Origin: an uncultured Oscillospiraceae bacterium
GTDB taxonomy: Bacteria > Bacillota > Clostridia > Oscillospirales > Ruminococcaceae
Assembly (NCBI GenBank): GCA_900552945.1
Contig: USBI01000001.1
Location: 21,411-85,410 of the forward strand
Length of the DNA: 64,000 nucleotides
Direction of reading: 5' to 3'
A model generated the notes under the pieces. The model saw only the letters and a list, made by a program, of their open reading frames with translations, did not search any database and was not told the DNA's origin. Positions within the stretch are counted from its first letter, which is position 1. Every line of letters starts with the position of its first letter. The position numbers and the translations under genes were made by a program. Positions 18,148 through 27,558 of this stretch are shown here, piece by piece.

Positions 18148-19113
18148 ATGGAATACACCATCGGAATTGATCTTGGCGGTACAAACATTGCAGTCGGCGT
18201 TGTTGATGAACAGATGAAAATCACTGCAAAAGTAAGTCGGCCTTCCCTTCTTCCCCGCCCGGCAGATGAACTGCTTCGGGATGTTATAGCGACCGCAGAA
18301 GAAGCAGTCCGCAAAGCGGGAATCGCGCAAAATGATGTTCGCTGGGTCGGCATCGGCTGTCCGGGGATCGTCAACCTGGAAACCGGATGCGTGGATTACT
18401 CCTGTAACCTCGGCTTTTACGGACAGGACCTGCGCGGAGTGCTTGAAAAAGCGTTTCAAAAACCAATTTATATGGATAATGATGCAAACGCAGCCGCTTA
18501 CGGTGAATTTGTCGCCGGCGGCGCAAAAGGCGCGTGCAGCGCTGTTGTTATCACCCTCGGTACCGGGATTGGCGGCGGAATTATCATTGATAAAAAGGTC
18601 TACACCGGATTCAATTACGCCGGCGCAGAGATTGGCCACACTGTCATCGAACGAAACGGACGCCCGTGCAACTGCGGACGAAACGGTTGTTTTGAAACAT
18701 ATGCGTCTGCAACAGGATTGATTACCACTACAAAAGAAGCAATGAAACGGCACCCGGAAAGCAGTATGTGGAAGCTCTGCGGGGGTGACGAAGAAGCAGT
18801 AAACGGTCGTACTGCATTTGATGCAATGCGTGCCGGCGATCCGACTGCCAAAGAGGTGGTCGAACAGTTCATTCAGGACCTTGCCTGCGGTGTTACCAAC
18901 CTGATCAATACCTTTGCGCCGGAAATTCTGTGCATTGGCGGTGGAATCAGCAAAGAAGGCGATGCTTTAATTCTTCCTTTGGAACAGATTGTTAAACGCG
19001 AAATGTATTCCCGTTTTTCCAAACATCAAACAAAAATTGTCACCGCATCACTTGGAAACGACGCGGGAATTATTGGTGCGGCGGCTCTCGGAATGCAATT
19101 TGAGGAAGAATGA
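18148..19113 (+). CDS. ROK family glucokinase
   Basis: Phosphorylates glucose (or a related hexose) with ATP at the start of glycolysis. The N-terminal phosphate loop IGIDLGGTNIAVG is followed by the sugar-binding NDANAAAYGE and by the ROK zinc motif CNCGRNGCFETYAS (about residues 175-188). There is no N-terminal DNA-binding domain, so it is an enzyme rather than a NagC/XylR-type repressor. The ATG at 18148 follows GGAGG; 321 residues is typical for Firmicute glucokinases. Confidence 0.92.
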   Translation: MEYTIGIDLGGTNIAVGVVDEQMKITAKVSRPSLLPRPADELLRDVIATAEEAVRKAGIAQNDVRWVGIGCPGIVNLETGCVDYSCNLGFYGQDLRGVLEKAFQKPIYMDNDANAAAYGEFVAGGAKGACSAVVITLGTGIGGGIIIDKKVYTGFNYAGAEIGHTVIERNGRPCNCGRNGCFETYASATGLITTTKEAMKRHPESSMWKLCGGDEEAVNGRTAFDAMRAGDPTAKEVVEQFIQDLACGVTNLINTFAPEILCIGGGISKEGDALILPLEQIVKREMYSRFSKHQTKIVTASLGNDAGIIGAAALGMQFEEE

Positions 19114-19184
19114 GCATTTCTCTTTGCTCAAACTTTTTCGCATGCGACCAATTTATCATCTTACACTTTACTCAGGAGAACCCA

Positions 19185-20087
19185 ATGAAAAAACACATCA
19201 CATTAAACGGCGAAACCTTCCTGTTCGCTTCCGGTTACCGGGAGGATGTCGTTCTTTATACGAAAGCGAATCAACTCGCCCAAACAATCTTCGGCATCAG
19301 CTTTGACGACTGGAAAAGCGAAGGCGGATGGGATGAAACCTTCTGTCCTTACACTCTGTTTGACCTTTCAGAAAATGCAGTTTCCAACGTATTCGTATCC
19401 TTTCACACCATGCTGGAGGACGGAAAGCCAAAACGCTATTTGCAATTAAACGCAGTGATGACTGCTGCCCCATACCGAAAAAAGGGATTAGCGCGGTTTA
19501 TCATCGATCAAATCATTGCGGAACACGGTGAAGCGGCAGACCAAATTTTTCTGTTCGCCAACGATTCCGCTGCTGATTTTTACCGTGCCTGTGGTTTTAC
19601 AGCGGTAAAAGAAAGTGAATTTTACCAAAGAGAACTGGAATTTCAGCAGGGCGAAACGCTTGTAAAGCTGGATACCCATACAGCAGAGGGACGGCGTGAA
19701 ATTCTGACGGCGATTGAACAAAGCGTTCCCACTTCACGGCTGTATATTGAACGAATGAACAGTCTCTGTCTGCTTGTTATGCTCTGGGGTGGCGACTATT
19801 TTTACCGCATTCCCTCTCTGGATGCCATGGTTGCTCTGGAAGAAGAAGGCGATGTAATTTTTCTTCGAGATGTATTCTCTTCCCAGGCAATCCCGCTGGA
19901 ACAAATCGTTCGTGCACTTCCCACCAAAGAAGGCCAAACACTTCAACTTGGATTTACTCCGCATGAGCTCACCGGCTGGGAGATCAAACCGTTTATTCGC
20001 AGAAATTCAACCACTTTTCTGTTTTCTGGAAAGCCTCTGCCTCTTTCCGGGGAGCCGTTTCGTTTTCAAGAACTGTGCGTTAGTTAA
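19185..20087 (+). CDS. GNAT N-acetyltransferase
   Basis: Acetyltransferase of unknown substrate, 300 residues. The GNAT core lies in residues 60-150, with the acetyl-CoA loop APYRKKGLARFII (motif A) and the FYRACGF motif B region. The C-terminal half (160-300) has no recognised motif and may be a second GNAT-like or substrate domain. The ATG at 19185 follows CAGGAG; upstream frame extension is unlikely. It lies 71 nt after the kinase gene and ends at a strong terminator, so both may share a transcript. Confidence 0.8.
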   Translation: MKKHITLNGETFLFASGYREDVVLYTKANQLAQTIFGISFDDWKSEGGWDETFCPYTLFDLSENAVSNVFVSFHTMLEDGKPKRYLQLNAVMTAAPYRKKGLARFIIDQIIAEHGEAADQIFLFANDSAADFYRACGFTAVKESEFYQRELEFQQGETLVKLDTHTAEGRREILTAIEQSVPTSRLYIERMNSLCLLVMLWGGDYFYRIPSLDAMVALEEEGDVIFLRDVFSSQAIPLEQIVRALPTKEGQTLQLGFTPHELTGWEIKPFIRRNSTTFLFSGKPLPLSGEPFRFQELCVS

Positions 20088-20097
20088 TAAGAGCTGC

Positions 20098-20147
20098 AAA
20101 TCCCTCAAAAAAGCAATCTTCCGGTTGCCTTTTGAGGGATTTTTTGC
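20098..20147 (+). terminator. Terminator after the GNAT gene
   Basis: A 13-bp stem AAATCCCTCAAAA / TTTTGAGGGATTT enclosing a small GCAA/TTGC stem, followed by TTTTT. Confidence 0.88.
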
Positions 20148-20191
20148 TACACTTGAAATATAGCAAACCAACAAGAAAAGGAGTTATCAAC

Positions 20192-21346
20192 ATGGGAAAC
20201 AACGGCGCTTTTTACACCGGAACATACCGCAATGTATTTGCAGAAATGGGTTACAAGGAAGCTGACATTCAAAAACGGTTGGAAGACACATTTAACGAAA
20301 TGTTCTATTCCGACACACGCATTTTTGAAGCTGTTTCGGATGATAAGGGATATATTACTGATACAGGCAACGACGATGCGCGCACGGAAGGTATGTCTTA
20401 CGGCATGATGTTCTGCGTGCAGATGAACAAGAAAAAAGAATTTGACCAGATTTGGAACTGGGCAAAAACCTACATGTACCAGACCGAAGGAAAATATAAA
20501 GGCTATTTTTCTTGGTCGCATCAACTGGATGGAACCCGCAACTTTGACGGACCGGCTCCGGATGGCGAAGAATACTTTGCCATGGCTCTTCTGTTCGCCT
20601 CGGCAAGATGGGGCGACGGCGAGGCGCCTTACAATTACAAAGAGCAGGCTCAGGAGATTCTGCACACCTGCGTACACAAAGGCGAAAATGAAGAAGGCTG
20701 CCCCATGTGGGACCCACGCAATTACCAGATTCGTTTCATTCCGGAAGCGGACTATACCGACCCTTCCTACCATCTCCCCCACTTTTATGAGCTGTTTGCC
20801 ATGATGCGCCGTCCGGAAGACCGTGAATTCTGGAAAAAAGCCGCTAAAGCAAGCCGTGAATTTCTCCACCTTGCCTGCAACGAAAAAACCGGTTTGTGCG
20901 CAGAATATACGGAATACGACGGCACTCCCCGCCTGATGTTCGGAAAGGACTACTACTTCAGCGATGCTTACCGCACTGTTGCCAACATGAGTCTGGACAA
21001 CTCTTGGTTTGATGCGGACGACTGGCAGAAAGAAAACGCTGACAAACTTCAAACCTTTTTCTGTGAAAATGTGCCCGATCATGATTACAAAACTTACGCC
21101 ATTGACGGCACTGTGATCGATCGCCCCGCCATGCATCCGGTCGCTATCATCGCAACCAACGCACAGGCGTCCCTCGCGAGCAACGGAAAATACGCAAAAG
21201 AGTGTGTTGACCTGTTCTGGAACACTCCTTTGCGCAAAGACAAACGCCGCTACTACGACAATTGCCTTTATATGTTCGCCATGCTGGCGCTCAGCGGCAA
21301 TTACCGCATTTATCTGACTGACGACGCGGTAAAACAAACAACATAA
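20192..21346 (+). CDS. GH8 reducing-end xylose-releasing exo-oligoxylanase
   Basis: Releases xylose from the reducing end of xylo-oligosaccharides. The (alpha/alpha)6 GH8 fold shows the acid Glu in DDARTEGMSYGMM (Glu66), matching the Rex subfamily, and a catalytic Asp candidate in YYFSDAYRTVANMSLD. No signal peptide, so it acts inside the cell, completing the job of the GH43 enzyme. The ATG at 20192 follows AAAAGGAG; 384 residues is the usual Rex length. It is monocistronic. Confidence 0.92.
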   Translation: MGNNGAFYTGTYRNVFAEMGYKEADIQKRLEDTFNEMFYSDTRIFEAVSDDKGYITDTGNDDARTEGMSYGMMFCVQMNKKKEFDQIWNWAKTYMYQTEGKYKGYFSWSHQLDGTRNFDGPAPDGEEYFAMALLFASARWGDGEAPYNYKEQAQEILHTCVHKGENEEGCPMWDPRNYQIRFIPEADYTDPSYHLPHFYELFAMMRRPEDREFWKKAAKASREFLHLACNEKTGLCAEYTEYDGTPRLMFGKDYYFSDAYRTVANMSLDNSWFDADDWQKENADKLQTFFCENVPDHDYKTYAIDGTVIDRPAMHPVAIIATNAQASLASNGKYAKECVDLFWNTPLRKDKRRYYDNCLYMFAMLALSGNYRIYLTDDAVKQTT

Positions 21347-21360
21347 CAAACAATCGCTTT

Positions 21361-21391
21361 GGCCCGGACTAAACAAGTCCGGGCTGTTTTT
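21361..21391 (+). terminator. Terminator of the GH8 gene
   Basis: 10-bp GC-rich stem GGCCCGGACT / AGTCCGGGCT, 5-nt loop, then GTTTTT. Confidence 0.92.
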
Positions 21392-21529
21392 ATGCTCAAT
21401 TGGTTTTTAACATATATTATCCGGCACTCATTAACACTTCCCGAACGTATTCTTAAAATTTTAAAACCATTTTATCGATTTCTATAAAAATTGCGGTTAA
21501 AATCTAACTGTTATACATTCACCAATCGG

Positions 21530-21559
21530 TTGACGAAATTCAATTGTTCCCTCTATAAT
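21530..21559 (+). promoter_or_regulatory. Sigma-A promoter of the trehalase-like hydrolase gene
   Basis: TTGACG (21530-21535), 18-nt spacer, TATAAT (21554-21559), 34 nt before the start codon. Confidence 0.75.
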
Positions 21560-21592
21560 AAAATTAGACTTAAAAAAGCGAGGATTGCAAAA

Positions 21593-22888
21593 ATGGAAAC
21601 AGCAATGAAAGAAAATTACGCACTCATCCGCGATTATTTATTTCAACATTTAAAAGATGTTTTGAAAAAACCTTATAACAAATTTACTCATCCGTTTATT
21701 GACCCAGGCTCCAACTACGATGGAAACCTTTGGGACTGGGATTCGTTCTGGGCAGTTTTTTCCATGATGAATGTTGCGGAAAATTCACCTGTTGATAACG
21801 AATACCGCGCACTGCTTGAAACACATGCCCAAGGAAATGTGCTGAATTTTCTTGACTTCCAGATGGATGACGGCTATATCCCCATGATGGTTGACGGCAA
21901 AGAAGAAGGTACACCGTACCTGATTCGCAAACACGCGGAAGGCACCATTCTCAACATGCACAAGCCATTTCTCTGTCAGCAGATCTGCCTTATCAGCGGC
22001 ATGAAAGGCAATTTCGACTGGATTGCTGGAAAGTTGGAGCAGTTGGAGCGTTATTTTGACTGCTACGACCATTACTACTTTTTTAAAAACTGCGGCCTAT
22101 ACGTCTGGGCGGATGACGTAATGATCGGCATGGACAACGACCCCGCCTCATTCGGCCGCCCGCGTTTTTCAACCGCGAACATCTTTTTAAACAGTTTTAT
22201 GGTGCGAGAATTCCGTTCCATGGCAAAAATTCTTTCCGGCTGCAAACAAAATGAACGCGCTGAGTATTATGAGGAAAAGGCCCGCCGTTTGGCACAGGCA
22301 ATCCAAGATGAATGTTGGGACAAACGTGACAAATTCTTTTACTCGGTGGATGTAGACATCAAGACCCGCGCGTACGACTGGTTTCATGTAGGGCTTGGCG
22401 TTTTCTGGAAAACGTTGTTTATCAAAACGCGGGCATGGTCCAGCTTTTTACCGATGCTTGTTGGTGTTGCTACCGATGAACAGGCAAAAGAAATGGTTCG
22501 TCATATCACCGATCCGGATACCTTCTGGAGTCCCAACGGAGTACGCACTCTCTCCTGTGACGAAAAAATGTATAATCTGGAAGCAACACAAAATCCGTCA
22601 AACTGGCTGGGGCCAATCTGGATTATTGTTCAGTACGCGGTGTTCCGCGCACTGCTCAACTATGGCTACCGCAAGGAAGCAGAAGCGCTTTGCGAAAATG
22701 TGTTGAATATGCTGGGAGACGACCTTCGTAAGACCGGTACTCTTCACGAGTTTTATAACCCGGAAACCGGAGAACCGATTTATAACCCGGATTTTATCAA
22801 TTGGAACATACTTGCGTTGAATATGGCGGATGAATTGGACGGCAAGCCATCCATCGACCGCTACCTTCCGTTTGACAAGCTGTTTTAA
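21593..22888 (+). CDS. Trehalase/GH63-like (alpha/alpha)6 glycoside hydrolase
   Basis: A cytoplasmic glycosidase-like protein of 431 residues from the GH37/GH63-like (MGH1) superfamily. The N-terminal GNLWDWDSFWAVFSM motif, the middle YVWADDVMIGMDNDP and the C-terminal TLHEFYNPETGEP / NWNILALNM blocks are typical, with Asp and Glu residues placed as the likely general acid and base. The exact substrate is unclear; alpha-glucosides or glucosylglycerate-like compounds are possible. The ATG at 21593 has GAGGA upstream and the promoter rules out the longer frame, whose start precedes the -10 box. Confidence 0.78.
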   Translation: METAMKENYALIRDYLFQHLKDVLKKPYNKFTHPFIDPGSNYDGNLWDWDSFWAVFSMMNVAENSPVDNEYRALLETHAQGNVLNFLDFQMDDGYIPMMVDGKEEGTPYLIRKHAEGTILNMHKPFLCQQICLISGMKGNFDWIAGKLEQLERYFDCYDHYYFFKNCGLYVWADDVMIGMDNDPASFGRPRFSTANIFLNSFMVREFRSMAKILSGCKQNERAEYYEEKARRLAQAIQDECWDKRDKFFYSVDVDIKTRAYDWFHVGLGVFWKTLFIKTRAWSSFLPMLVGVATDEQAKEMVRHITDPDTFWSPNGVRTLSCDEKMYNLEATQNPSNWLGPIWIIVQYAVFRALLNYGYRKEAEALCENVLNMLGDDLRKTGTLHEFYNPETGEPIYNPDFINWNILALNMADELDGKPSIDRYLPFDKLF

Positions 22889-22914
22889 ATCGGAAACGAA
22901 CTATTGTCAAAACA

Positions 22915-22948
22915 AAAGGACCATGAAATAACTCATGGTCCTTTTTTA
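22915..22948. terminator. Bidirectional terminator
   Basis: 12-bp stem AAAGGACCATGA / TCATGGTCCTTT with T-rich flanks on the plus side and a TTTTG run on the minus side. It separates the convergent hydrolase and P-loop genes. Confidence 0.88.
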
Positions 22949-22949
22949 A

Positions 22950-23486
22950 TTATCTAACCCATTCTAAAAGTTGACACAAGCTGGTTTCAAACACATCATT
23001 TTCCAGTTGATGGGTTGGGCACGAAAACCGTTCAAGATCCGCCTTGTGTTTTTGAAAAGTTCTGCCGCTTTGTTCACCTGTATCATAACAAGCCGCCCAA
23101 CATAAAAATTCCTGTTCCGCTTCATACCGGTCCCCGCCGGGAAGCATCCGTTCACCATACCGCTGCCATTCACGCTTTTTTAAACGTTCCAATCGGATGT
23201 CCAGCGGCACATATATTAGCACCGCAAAGTCAAACAACGGAAAAAGCTCTTCTCCCCATCCGGTCAAAGAACCGCTGAGCACCCACGTTCCTTCATCTGT
23301 AAGAACCTGGCGGAGCATCTGAATCCGTTGTTTGGGCGGACGTTCCTTGGTAAATGAGTATTTCGGAGGAAGCCAGAAGTAGTCGTCCGCATCGACATGC
23401 CGGTATCCCAATCGAGCGGCAAGACATTGGCCCAAACTGGTCGTTCCGGAACCGGATGCACCGAACAGATAGATATGCCGTTTCAT
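22950..23486 (-). CDS. P-loop kinase-like protein with altered Walker A
   Basis: A 178-residue protein with the fold pattern of adenylate/shikimate kinase-like P-loop enzymes: HIYLFGASGSGTTSLG at residues 4-19, a HVDADDYFW substrate-side loop, and a LERLKKREWQRYGER lid region. The Walker A Lys is missing: GASGSGTTS instead of GxxxxGKS/T. A group of bacterial AAA-annotated small kinases shares this GT[TS] form, so the change is probably a family feature. Substrate unknown. It lies 30 nt after nth on the same strand. Confidence 0.7.
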   Translation of the reverse strand: MKRHIYLFGASGSGTTSLGQCLAARLGYRHVDADDYFWLPPKYSFTKERPPKQRIQMLRQVLTDEGTWVLSGSLTGWGEELFPLFDFAVLIYVPLDIRLERLKKREWQRYGERMLPGGDRYEAEQEFLCWAACYDTGEQSGRTFQKHKADLERFSCPTHQLENDVFETSLCQLLEWVR

Positions 23487-23516
23487 TTCCTGCTTCCTCC
23501 CCGACGAGTGCGAATC

Positions 23517-24155
23517 TTATTTGCTCAATTTCCCGTAACTTTTACAGAAAGACGCGCATTCACATCCTTCACACTGCGGGGAACGCGCTTTACAAACCTC
23601 TCGGCCAAACAAAACCAGCCGATGGCAAAAGTCGTTGGATTCCTCTGGCGGCAGAATCTTGCGTAAATCCATTTCCACCTTATATGGTTCCGTATTCGCA
23701 GTCAGGCCAATTCTGCCGCAAATGCGGATACAGTGGGTATCCGTTACAACAGCAGGCTTGCCGAAAATATCGCCCACCATAAGGTTGGCGGTTTTTCTTC
23801 CTATGCCTGAAAGAGTTGTCAGTTCCTCAATGGTTTGAGGCATCTCATAATGGAATGTATCCCGCAACTGCTTACACATAGTAACAATATCTTTCGCTTT
23901 GGTTTTATACAACCCACAAGGGCGAATGTAACGCTCAATGTCTGTTACATCGGCATCTGCAAACGAATCAATTGTCGGATACGCTTCAAACAGGTCTTTG
24001 GTTACAAGATTGACGCGGGCATCGGTACACTGGGCGGAAAGGCGGGTTGCAATCAACAGTTCATGCGGTTTTTGATAAGTCAAAGAACATTGCGCCTGTG
24101 GATAACGTTCTTTCAGCGTTTTTACCGCCAGCAATGCCCGTTCTTTTTTTGTCAT
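23517..24155 (-). CDS. nth: Endonuclease III
   Basis: Bifunctional DNA glycosylase/AP lyase that removes oxidised pyrimidines. The helix-hairpin-helix (LTTLSGIGRKTANLMVG, about 110-126) contains the catalytic Lys, and the catalytic Asp follows in VVTDTHCIRI. The C-terminal [4Fe-4S] loop has the C-x6-C-x2-C-x5-C spacing (CKARSPQCEGCECASFC). 212 residues is normal. It stands downstream of the IspH-S1 terminator and has its own start with AGGAG-like spacing. Confidence 0.97.
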   Translation of the reverse strand: MTKKERALLAVKTLKERYPQAQCSLTYQKPHELLIATRLSAQCTDARVNLVTKDLFEAYPTIDSFADADVTDIERYIRPCGLYKTKAKDIVTMCKQLRDTFHYEMPQTIEELTTLSGIGRKTANLMVGDIFGKPAVVTDTHCIRICGRIGLTANTEPYKVEMDLRKILPPEESNDFCHRLVLFGREVCKARSPQCEGCECASFCKSYGKLSK

Positions 24156-24179
24156 ACAGCATGCTCCTTTTTAACTGAA

Positions 24180-24209
24180 AAACCGGCGCGGTTAATAACC
24201 GCGCCGGCA
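24180..24209 (-). terminator. Terminator of the IspH-S1 operon
   Basis: 12-bp GC-rich stem (GCCGGCGCGGTT and its complement) with a 4-nt loop, followed by TTTTT on the minus strand. Confidence 0.9.
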
Positions 24210-24279
24210 AATATCCATTTGGCTAAATCGGTATGTATCCTGAAAGCCGGATCATCCGCTTATTCAGCCGGAAACGAAC

Positions 24280-26274
24280 TTATTCTTCGCTGGTGACCTC
24301 TACGCCTTCAACGTCAACCGCAACAGCGTCCTCTGCCTGCTCAGAAGCCTGTTTCTCTTCCTCGAGAGCACGCATGGAAAGGCTGACACGTTTTGCGTCA
24401 AAGTCAATATCAGTAATTTTAACCTCAACTTCCTGACCAACAGAAAGAACATCGGCAACTTTGTTGACGCGTTCGGTAGAGATCTGGGAAATATGAATGA
24501 GGCCATCAATGCCCGGAATAACCTGAGCAAATGCGCCGTACTGGGTCAAAGAAACAATCTTTACCTTTACAACCTGACCAGCAGCATACTGATTTTTAAG
24601 AATCTCCCACGGATTATCTTCGCTCTTCTTGTAACCAAGCGAAATCTTGTGGTTTTCTTCGTCCAGGTCTTTTACATAAACATCAACGGTGTCACCAACA
24701 TTGACAACCTCGGACGGATGTTTGATGCGCGCCCAAGAAAGTTCGGTGATATGGATCATGCCGTCAACGCCGCCAAGATCAACAAACGCACCATAGCTGG
24801 TAAGAGATTTTACCACGCCGGTATAATGTTTGCCGACTTCAATGCTCTTCCAGAATTCCTCGCGTTTTGCTTCTTTCTCTTCGCGAAGAACTGCGCGAAC
24901 AGAACCAATTGCACGGCGTCTGCCTTCGTTGATCTCAAGGATTTTGAAGCGAACCGTTGTTTTAAGAAGTGTTTTGAGGTCTTCCACGCGGGTGTCGCTG
25001 GCCTGAGAAGCAGGAACAAACAATTTCACACCATTGCAGAGAACAAGAACACCACCACGGACTACGTCAACAACAACGCCCTCCAAAATAGTGCCTTCTT
25101 CATACGCTTTTACGATTTCTTCAAAGCCTGCTTCAGCATCGCAACGGCGTTTGGAAAGCATTGCGGTGCCTTCCTGATCGTTGACTTTCATAACGATCAA
25201 ATCAAGCTCGTCGCCTTTTTTCACAAGGTCCTCTGCTTTTGCGTTCGGATCCTCAGAAAGTTCTGCAAGCGGAATATAACCAGACTGTTTTGCACCAACA
25301 TCGACCTGAACTTCGTTCGGAGCGATTGCTGTAACAACGCCTTTAACTCTCTTTCCTGCATATAATTTTTCACCCAGCGACTGCTCCAAAAGCTCCTCAA
25401 AGCTTACTTCTTCATCCTGGGTTTTGATGATCTCACTCATTGTGTTTAGTACCTCCTTAATTATATAAGCCGGTGTGGAAGCGCCAGCTGTTACGCCGAC
25501 AGACCCTGCGCGCTTTACCGCTTCACGGTCCAATTCCACATCGGTTTCTATCAAAGCAGTATTGCAATAGTGACTGCAGATCTCTTTGAGTTTTTTCGTA
25601 TTTGAACTCTCTCTGCCGCCAATCACTACCATGTAGTCAGAAACACCAGCTAACTGGACTGCCTCCTGCTGGCGCCTACTCGTCGCATTACATATTGTAT
25701 CAAAAATTAAAAGATTTGTATAGTAGTTTTTTGCAGTTTTCCTGCAAGTTTCCCATAATTTTTGCCGAAATGTTGTTTGAGAGACCATAATCGCCGGTTT
25801 TTCTTTTAATTCGGCATGCTCTTCCATAAGCTTTTCCAGCTTTTCCAGACTGTCAAATATGAAAGCGCCGCTTTTGCTGTGCCCGGCAATTCCCTGCACT
25901 TCAGGATGATTGGGATCACCCGCAATCAAAACCGTATAACCCTTTTCCGAATAATCCGCCACGATTTTATGAATCTTCGCTACAAACGGACAGGTTGCAT
26001 CTTCAAAAGGAAGATGATTTGCGCGCAGATAATCATACACATCCTTTGCGACACCGTGCGAGCGGATGACCAGAACTTCGCCCTCCCGCACTTCCTTTGG
26101 AGAATCGACTGTGCGTACTCCTTTTTTCTCCAAATCATCAACGACCTGAGGGTTATGGATGATAGGGCCAAGAGTACAAACCTGCTTCCCTTCATTTACC
26201 AGATGGTAGACCAACTCAACCGCCCGCTGCACGCCAAAACAGAAACCTGCCGATTTTGCCACTGTAATGCTCAA
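24280..26274 (-). CDS. ispH: IspH-ribosomal protein S1 fusion
   Basis: One 664-residue chain joins two usually separate proteins. Residues 1-280 are IspH (LytB), the iron-sulfur enzyme that makes IPP and DMAPP in the last step of the MEP pathway; the three cluster Cys are in [17 protein letters not shown] and [10 protein letters not shown]. Residues about 310-640 hold four S1 RNA-binding repeats like ribosomal protein S1, with an acidic tail. The fusion is known in Clostridia; why translation and isoprenoid synthesis are joined is not. The TTG start overlaps the plsC stop by 4 nt (TTGA), so translation is coupled. Confidence 0.95.
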   Translation of the reverse strand: MSITVAKSAGFCFGVQRAVELVYHLVNEGKQVCTLGPIIHNPQVVDDLEKKGVRTVDSPKEVREGEVLVIRSHGVAKDVYDYLRANHLPFEDATCPFVAKIHKIVADYSEKGYTVLIAGDPNHPEVQGIAGHSKSGAFIFDSLEKLEKLMEEHAELKEKPAIMVSQTTFRQKLWETCRKTAKNYYTNLLIFDTICNATSRRQQEAVQLAGVSDYMVVIGGRESSNTKKLKEICSHYCNTALIETDVELDREAVKRAGSVGVTAGASTPAYIIKEVLNTMSEIIKTQDEEVSFEELLEQSLGEKLYAGKRVKGVVTAIAPNEVQVDVGAKQSGYIPLAELSEDPNAKAEDLVKKGDELDLIVMKVNDQEGTAMLSKRRCDAEAGFEEIVKAYEEGTILEGVVVDVVRGGVLVLCNGVKLFVPASQASDTRVEDLKTLLKTTVRFKILEINEGRRRAIGSVRAVLREEKEAKREEFWKSIEVGKHYTGVVKSLTSYGAFVDLGGVDGMIHITELSWARIKHPSEVVNVGDTVDVYVKDLDEENHKISLGYKKSEDNPWEILKNQYAAGQVVKVKIVSLTQYGAFAQVIPGIDGLIHISQISTERVNKVADVLSVGQEVEVKITDIDFDAKRVSLSMRALEEEKQASEQAEDAVAVDVEGVEVTSEE

Positions 26275-26870
26275 AATCCCGCCTCCAATAACTCCTGCAT
26301 ACGACTGGTTACAAGGTCACGTGCCTGTTTCAGGCTTTCACGGTCAATCCCCTTCAAATTTAATTCCTCGCAGGAAATCGGTTTCCCGTAACGGATGGTG
26401 ACCCGGCTGCGAAAATGCAGTTTTCCTTCAAAAACTATTGTAGTTGGGATAATTGTTCCCTTTGACTGCGCCGCGATCACAATTACGCCTGATTTCAATT
26501 TAAGAAGTTCTCCGGTTTTAGAACGGGTTCCTTCCGGAAACAGAATCAGCGCCTGCCCGCTTTTCACTGTATTAATGGCAAATTCCACCGCGGCGGTATC
26601 GCCTTTTCCGCGCGCAATGGGAAATGCGCCTAATTTGCGGATAAGCGGAGCGAGCAACTTCACATGAAACAGCTCTTCCTTTGCCATAAAACGGAACTGG
26701 CGGCCCTTTACATCCACCGCGAGCAGCACAGGGTCCAGATAGCTTCTGTGATTGGAACAAAGGATAAATCCGCCCTCTTTCGGCAGATTTTCCAATCCCT
26801 CTGTTTTAAAGCGGAATATAATCCGCACCAGACCCACGCAAATATGCTGTGCAAACTGATAAAACCCCAA
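26271..26870 (-). CDS. plsC: 1-acyl-sn-glycerol-3-phosphate acyltransferase
   Basis: Makes phosphatidic acid from lysophosphatidic acid at the membrane. Motif I is SNHRSYLDPV (HX4D, about residues 40-49), motif III is LFPEGTRSKTGEL (about 112-124), and there is a short hydrophobic N-terminus. 199 residues is normal. A TTG start with GGAGTGCTAAAGAG upstream is used. It follows cmk by 4 nt and overlaps ispH, the standard order in Clostridia. Confidence 0.95.
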   Translation of the reverse strand: MGFYQFAQHICVGLVRIIFRFKTEGLENLPKEGGFILCSNHRSYLDPVLLAVDVKGRQFRFMAKEELFHVKLLAPLIRKLGAFPIARGKGDTAAVEFAINTVKSGQALILFPEGTRSKTGELLKLKSGVIVIAAQSKGTIIPTTIVFEGKLHFRSRVTIRYGKPISCEELNLKGIDRESLKQARDLVTSRMQELLEAGF

Positions 26871-26874
26871 CTCT

Positions 26875-27558
26875 TTAGCACTCCTCTTTCAGCAAACTCA
26901 ATTTTCCGCGGATGTATTCCTCCACCAGTTTGACCGACTGTTCCAGATTGATTCCAGTCGTATCAATCCACTCTGCATCCTCCGCCTGTTTAAGCGGGGC
27001 GACAGCGCGATGAGAGTCGTTGTAATCCCGTTCGTTAATCTCTTTGAGCAGGACATCGTAATCCACCGGAGTTCCAGCCTCTTTCAACTGATTAAACCGG
27101 CGTATTGCACGATCTTCAGCTGATGCGGTCAGAAAAATTTTGATCTGCGCATTCGGCAGTACAACTGTACCAATATCCCTGCCATCCATAACAACATTAT
27201 TATGACGCGCAAGATCCCTCTGAAGCGAAAAAAGAAAGGTGCGGACTTCCGGAATAGCAGATACATTAGAAGCCGCCATAGATGCTTCCGGATAACGGAT
27301 TTGAACCGAAACATCCTCTCCGTTTAAAAACACATGCTGTTCCCCATCAACAAACCGGATTTCCAGGGAAATATCCGGCAGAAGAGAAATAACTGTTTTT
27401 GCATCATCGGTTTTCTGCTTCTGGCTGAGGACATACCAGCCGACGGCACGGTACAGCGCACCGGTATCCACATAAATATATCCAAGTTTTTTGGAAACAA
27501 GCTTTGCAATGGTACTTTTTCCGGCACCCGCAGGCCCATCAATCGCAATTGAAATCAT
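26875..27558 (-). CDS. cmk: Cytidylate kinase
   Basis: Phosphorylates CMP and dCMP. Walker A is IDGPAGAGKSTIAKL (residues 4-19), the CMP-binding region DTGALYRAVG and the GRDIGTVVLP loop are intact, and the lid RAIRRFNQL follows. 227 residues is normal. It begins one nucleotide after the stop codon of the FAD oxidoreductase gene, in a four- or five-gene operon ending with IspH-S1. Confidence 0.96.
   Translation of the reverse strand: MISIAIDGPAGAGKSTIAKLVSKKLGYIYVDTGALYRAVGWYVLSQKQKTDDAKTVISLLPDISLEIRFVDGEQHVFLNGEDVSVQIRYPEASMAASNVSAIPEVRTFLFSLQRDLARHNNVVMDGRDIGTVVLPNAQIKIFLTASAEDRAIRRFNQLKEAGTPVDYDVLLKEINERDYNDSHRAVAPLKQAEDAEWIDTTGINLEQSVKLVEEYIRGKLSLLKEEC

Noticed and set aside
20147-21376. 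409-codon minus-strand ORF antisense to the GH8 gene
   Set aside because: It mirrors the GH8 gene on the other strand, has no ribosome site or recognisable domain, and the GH8 protein is unambiguous.
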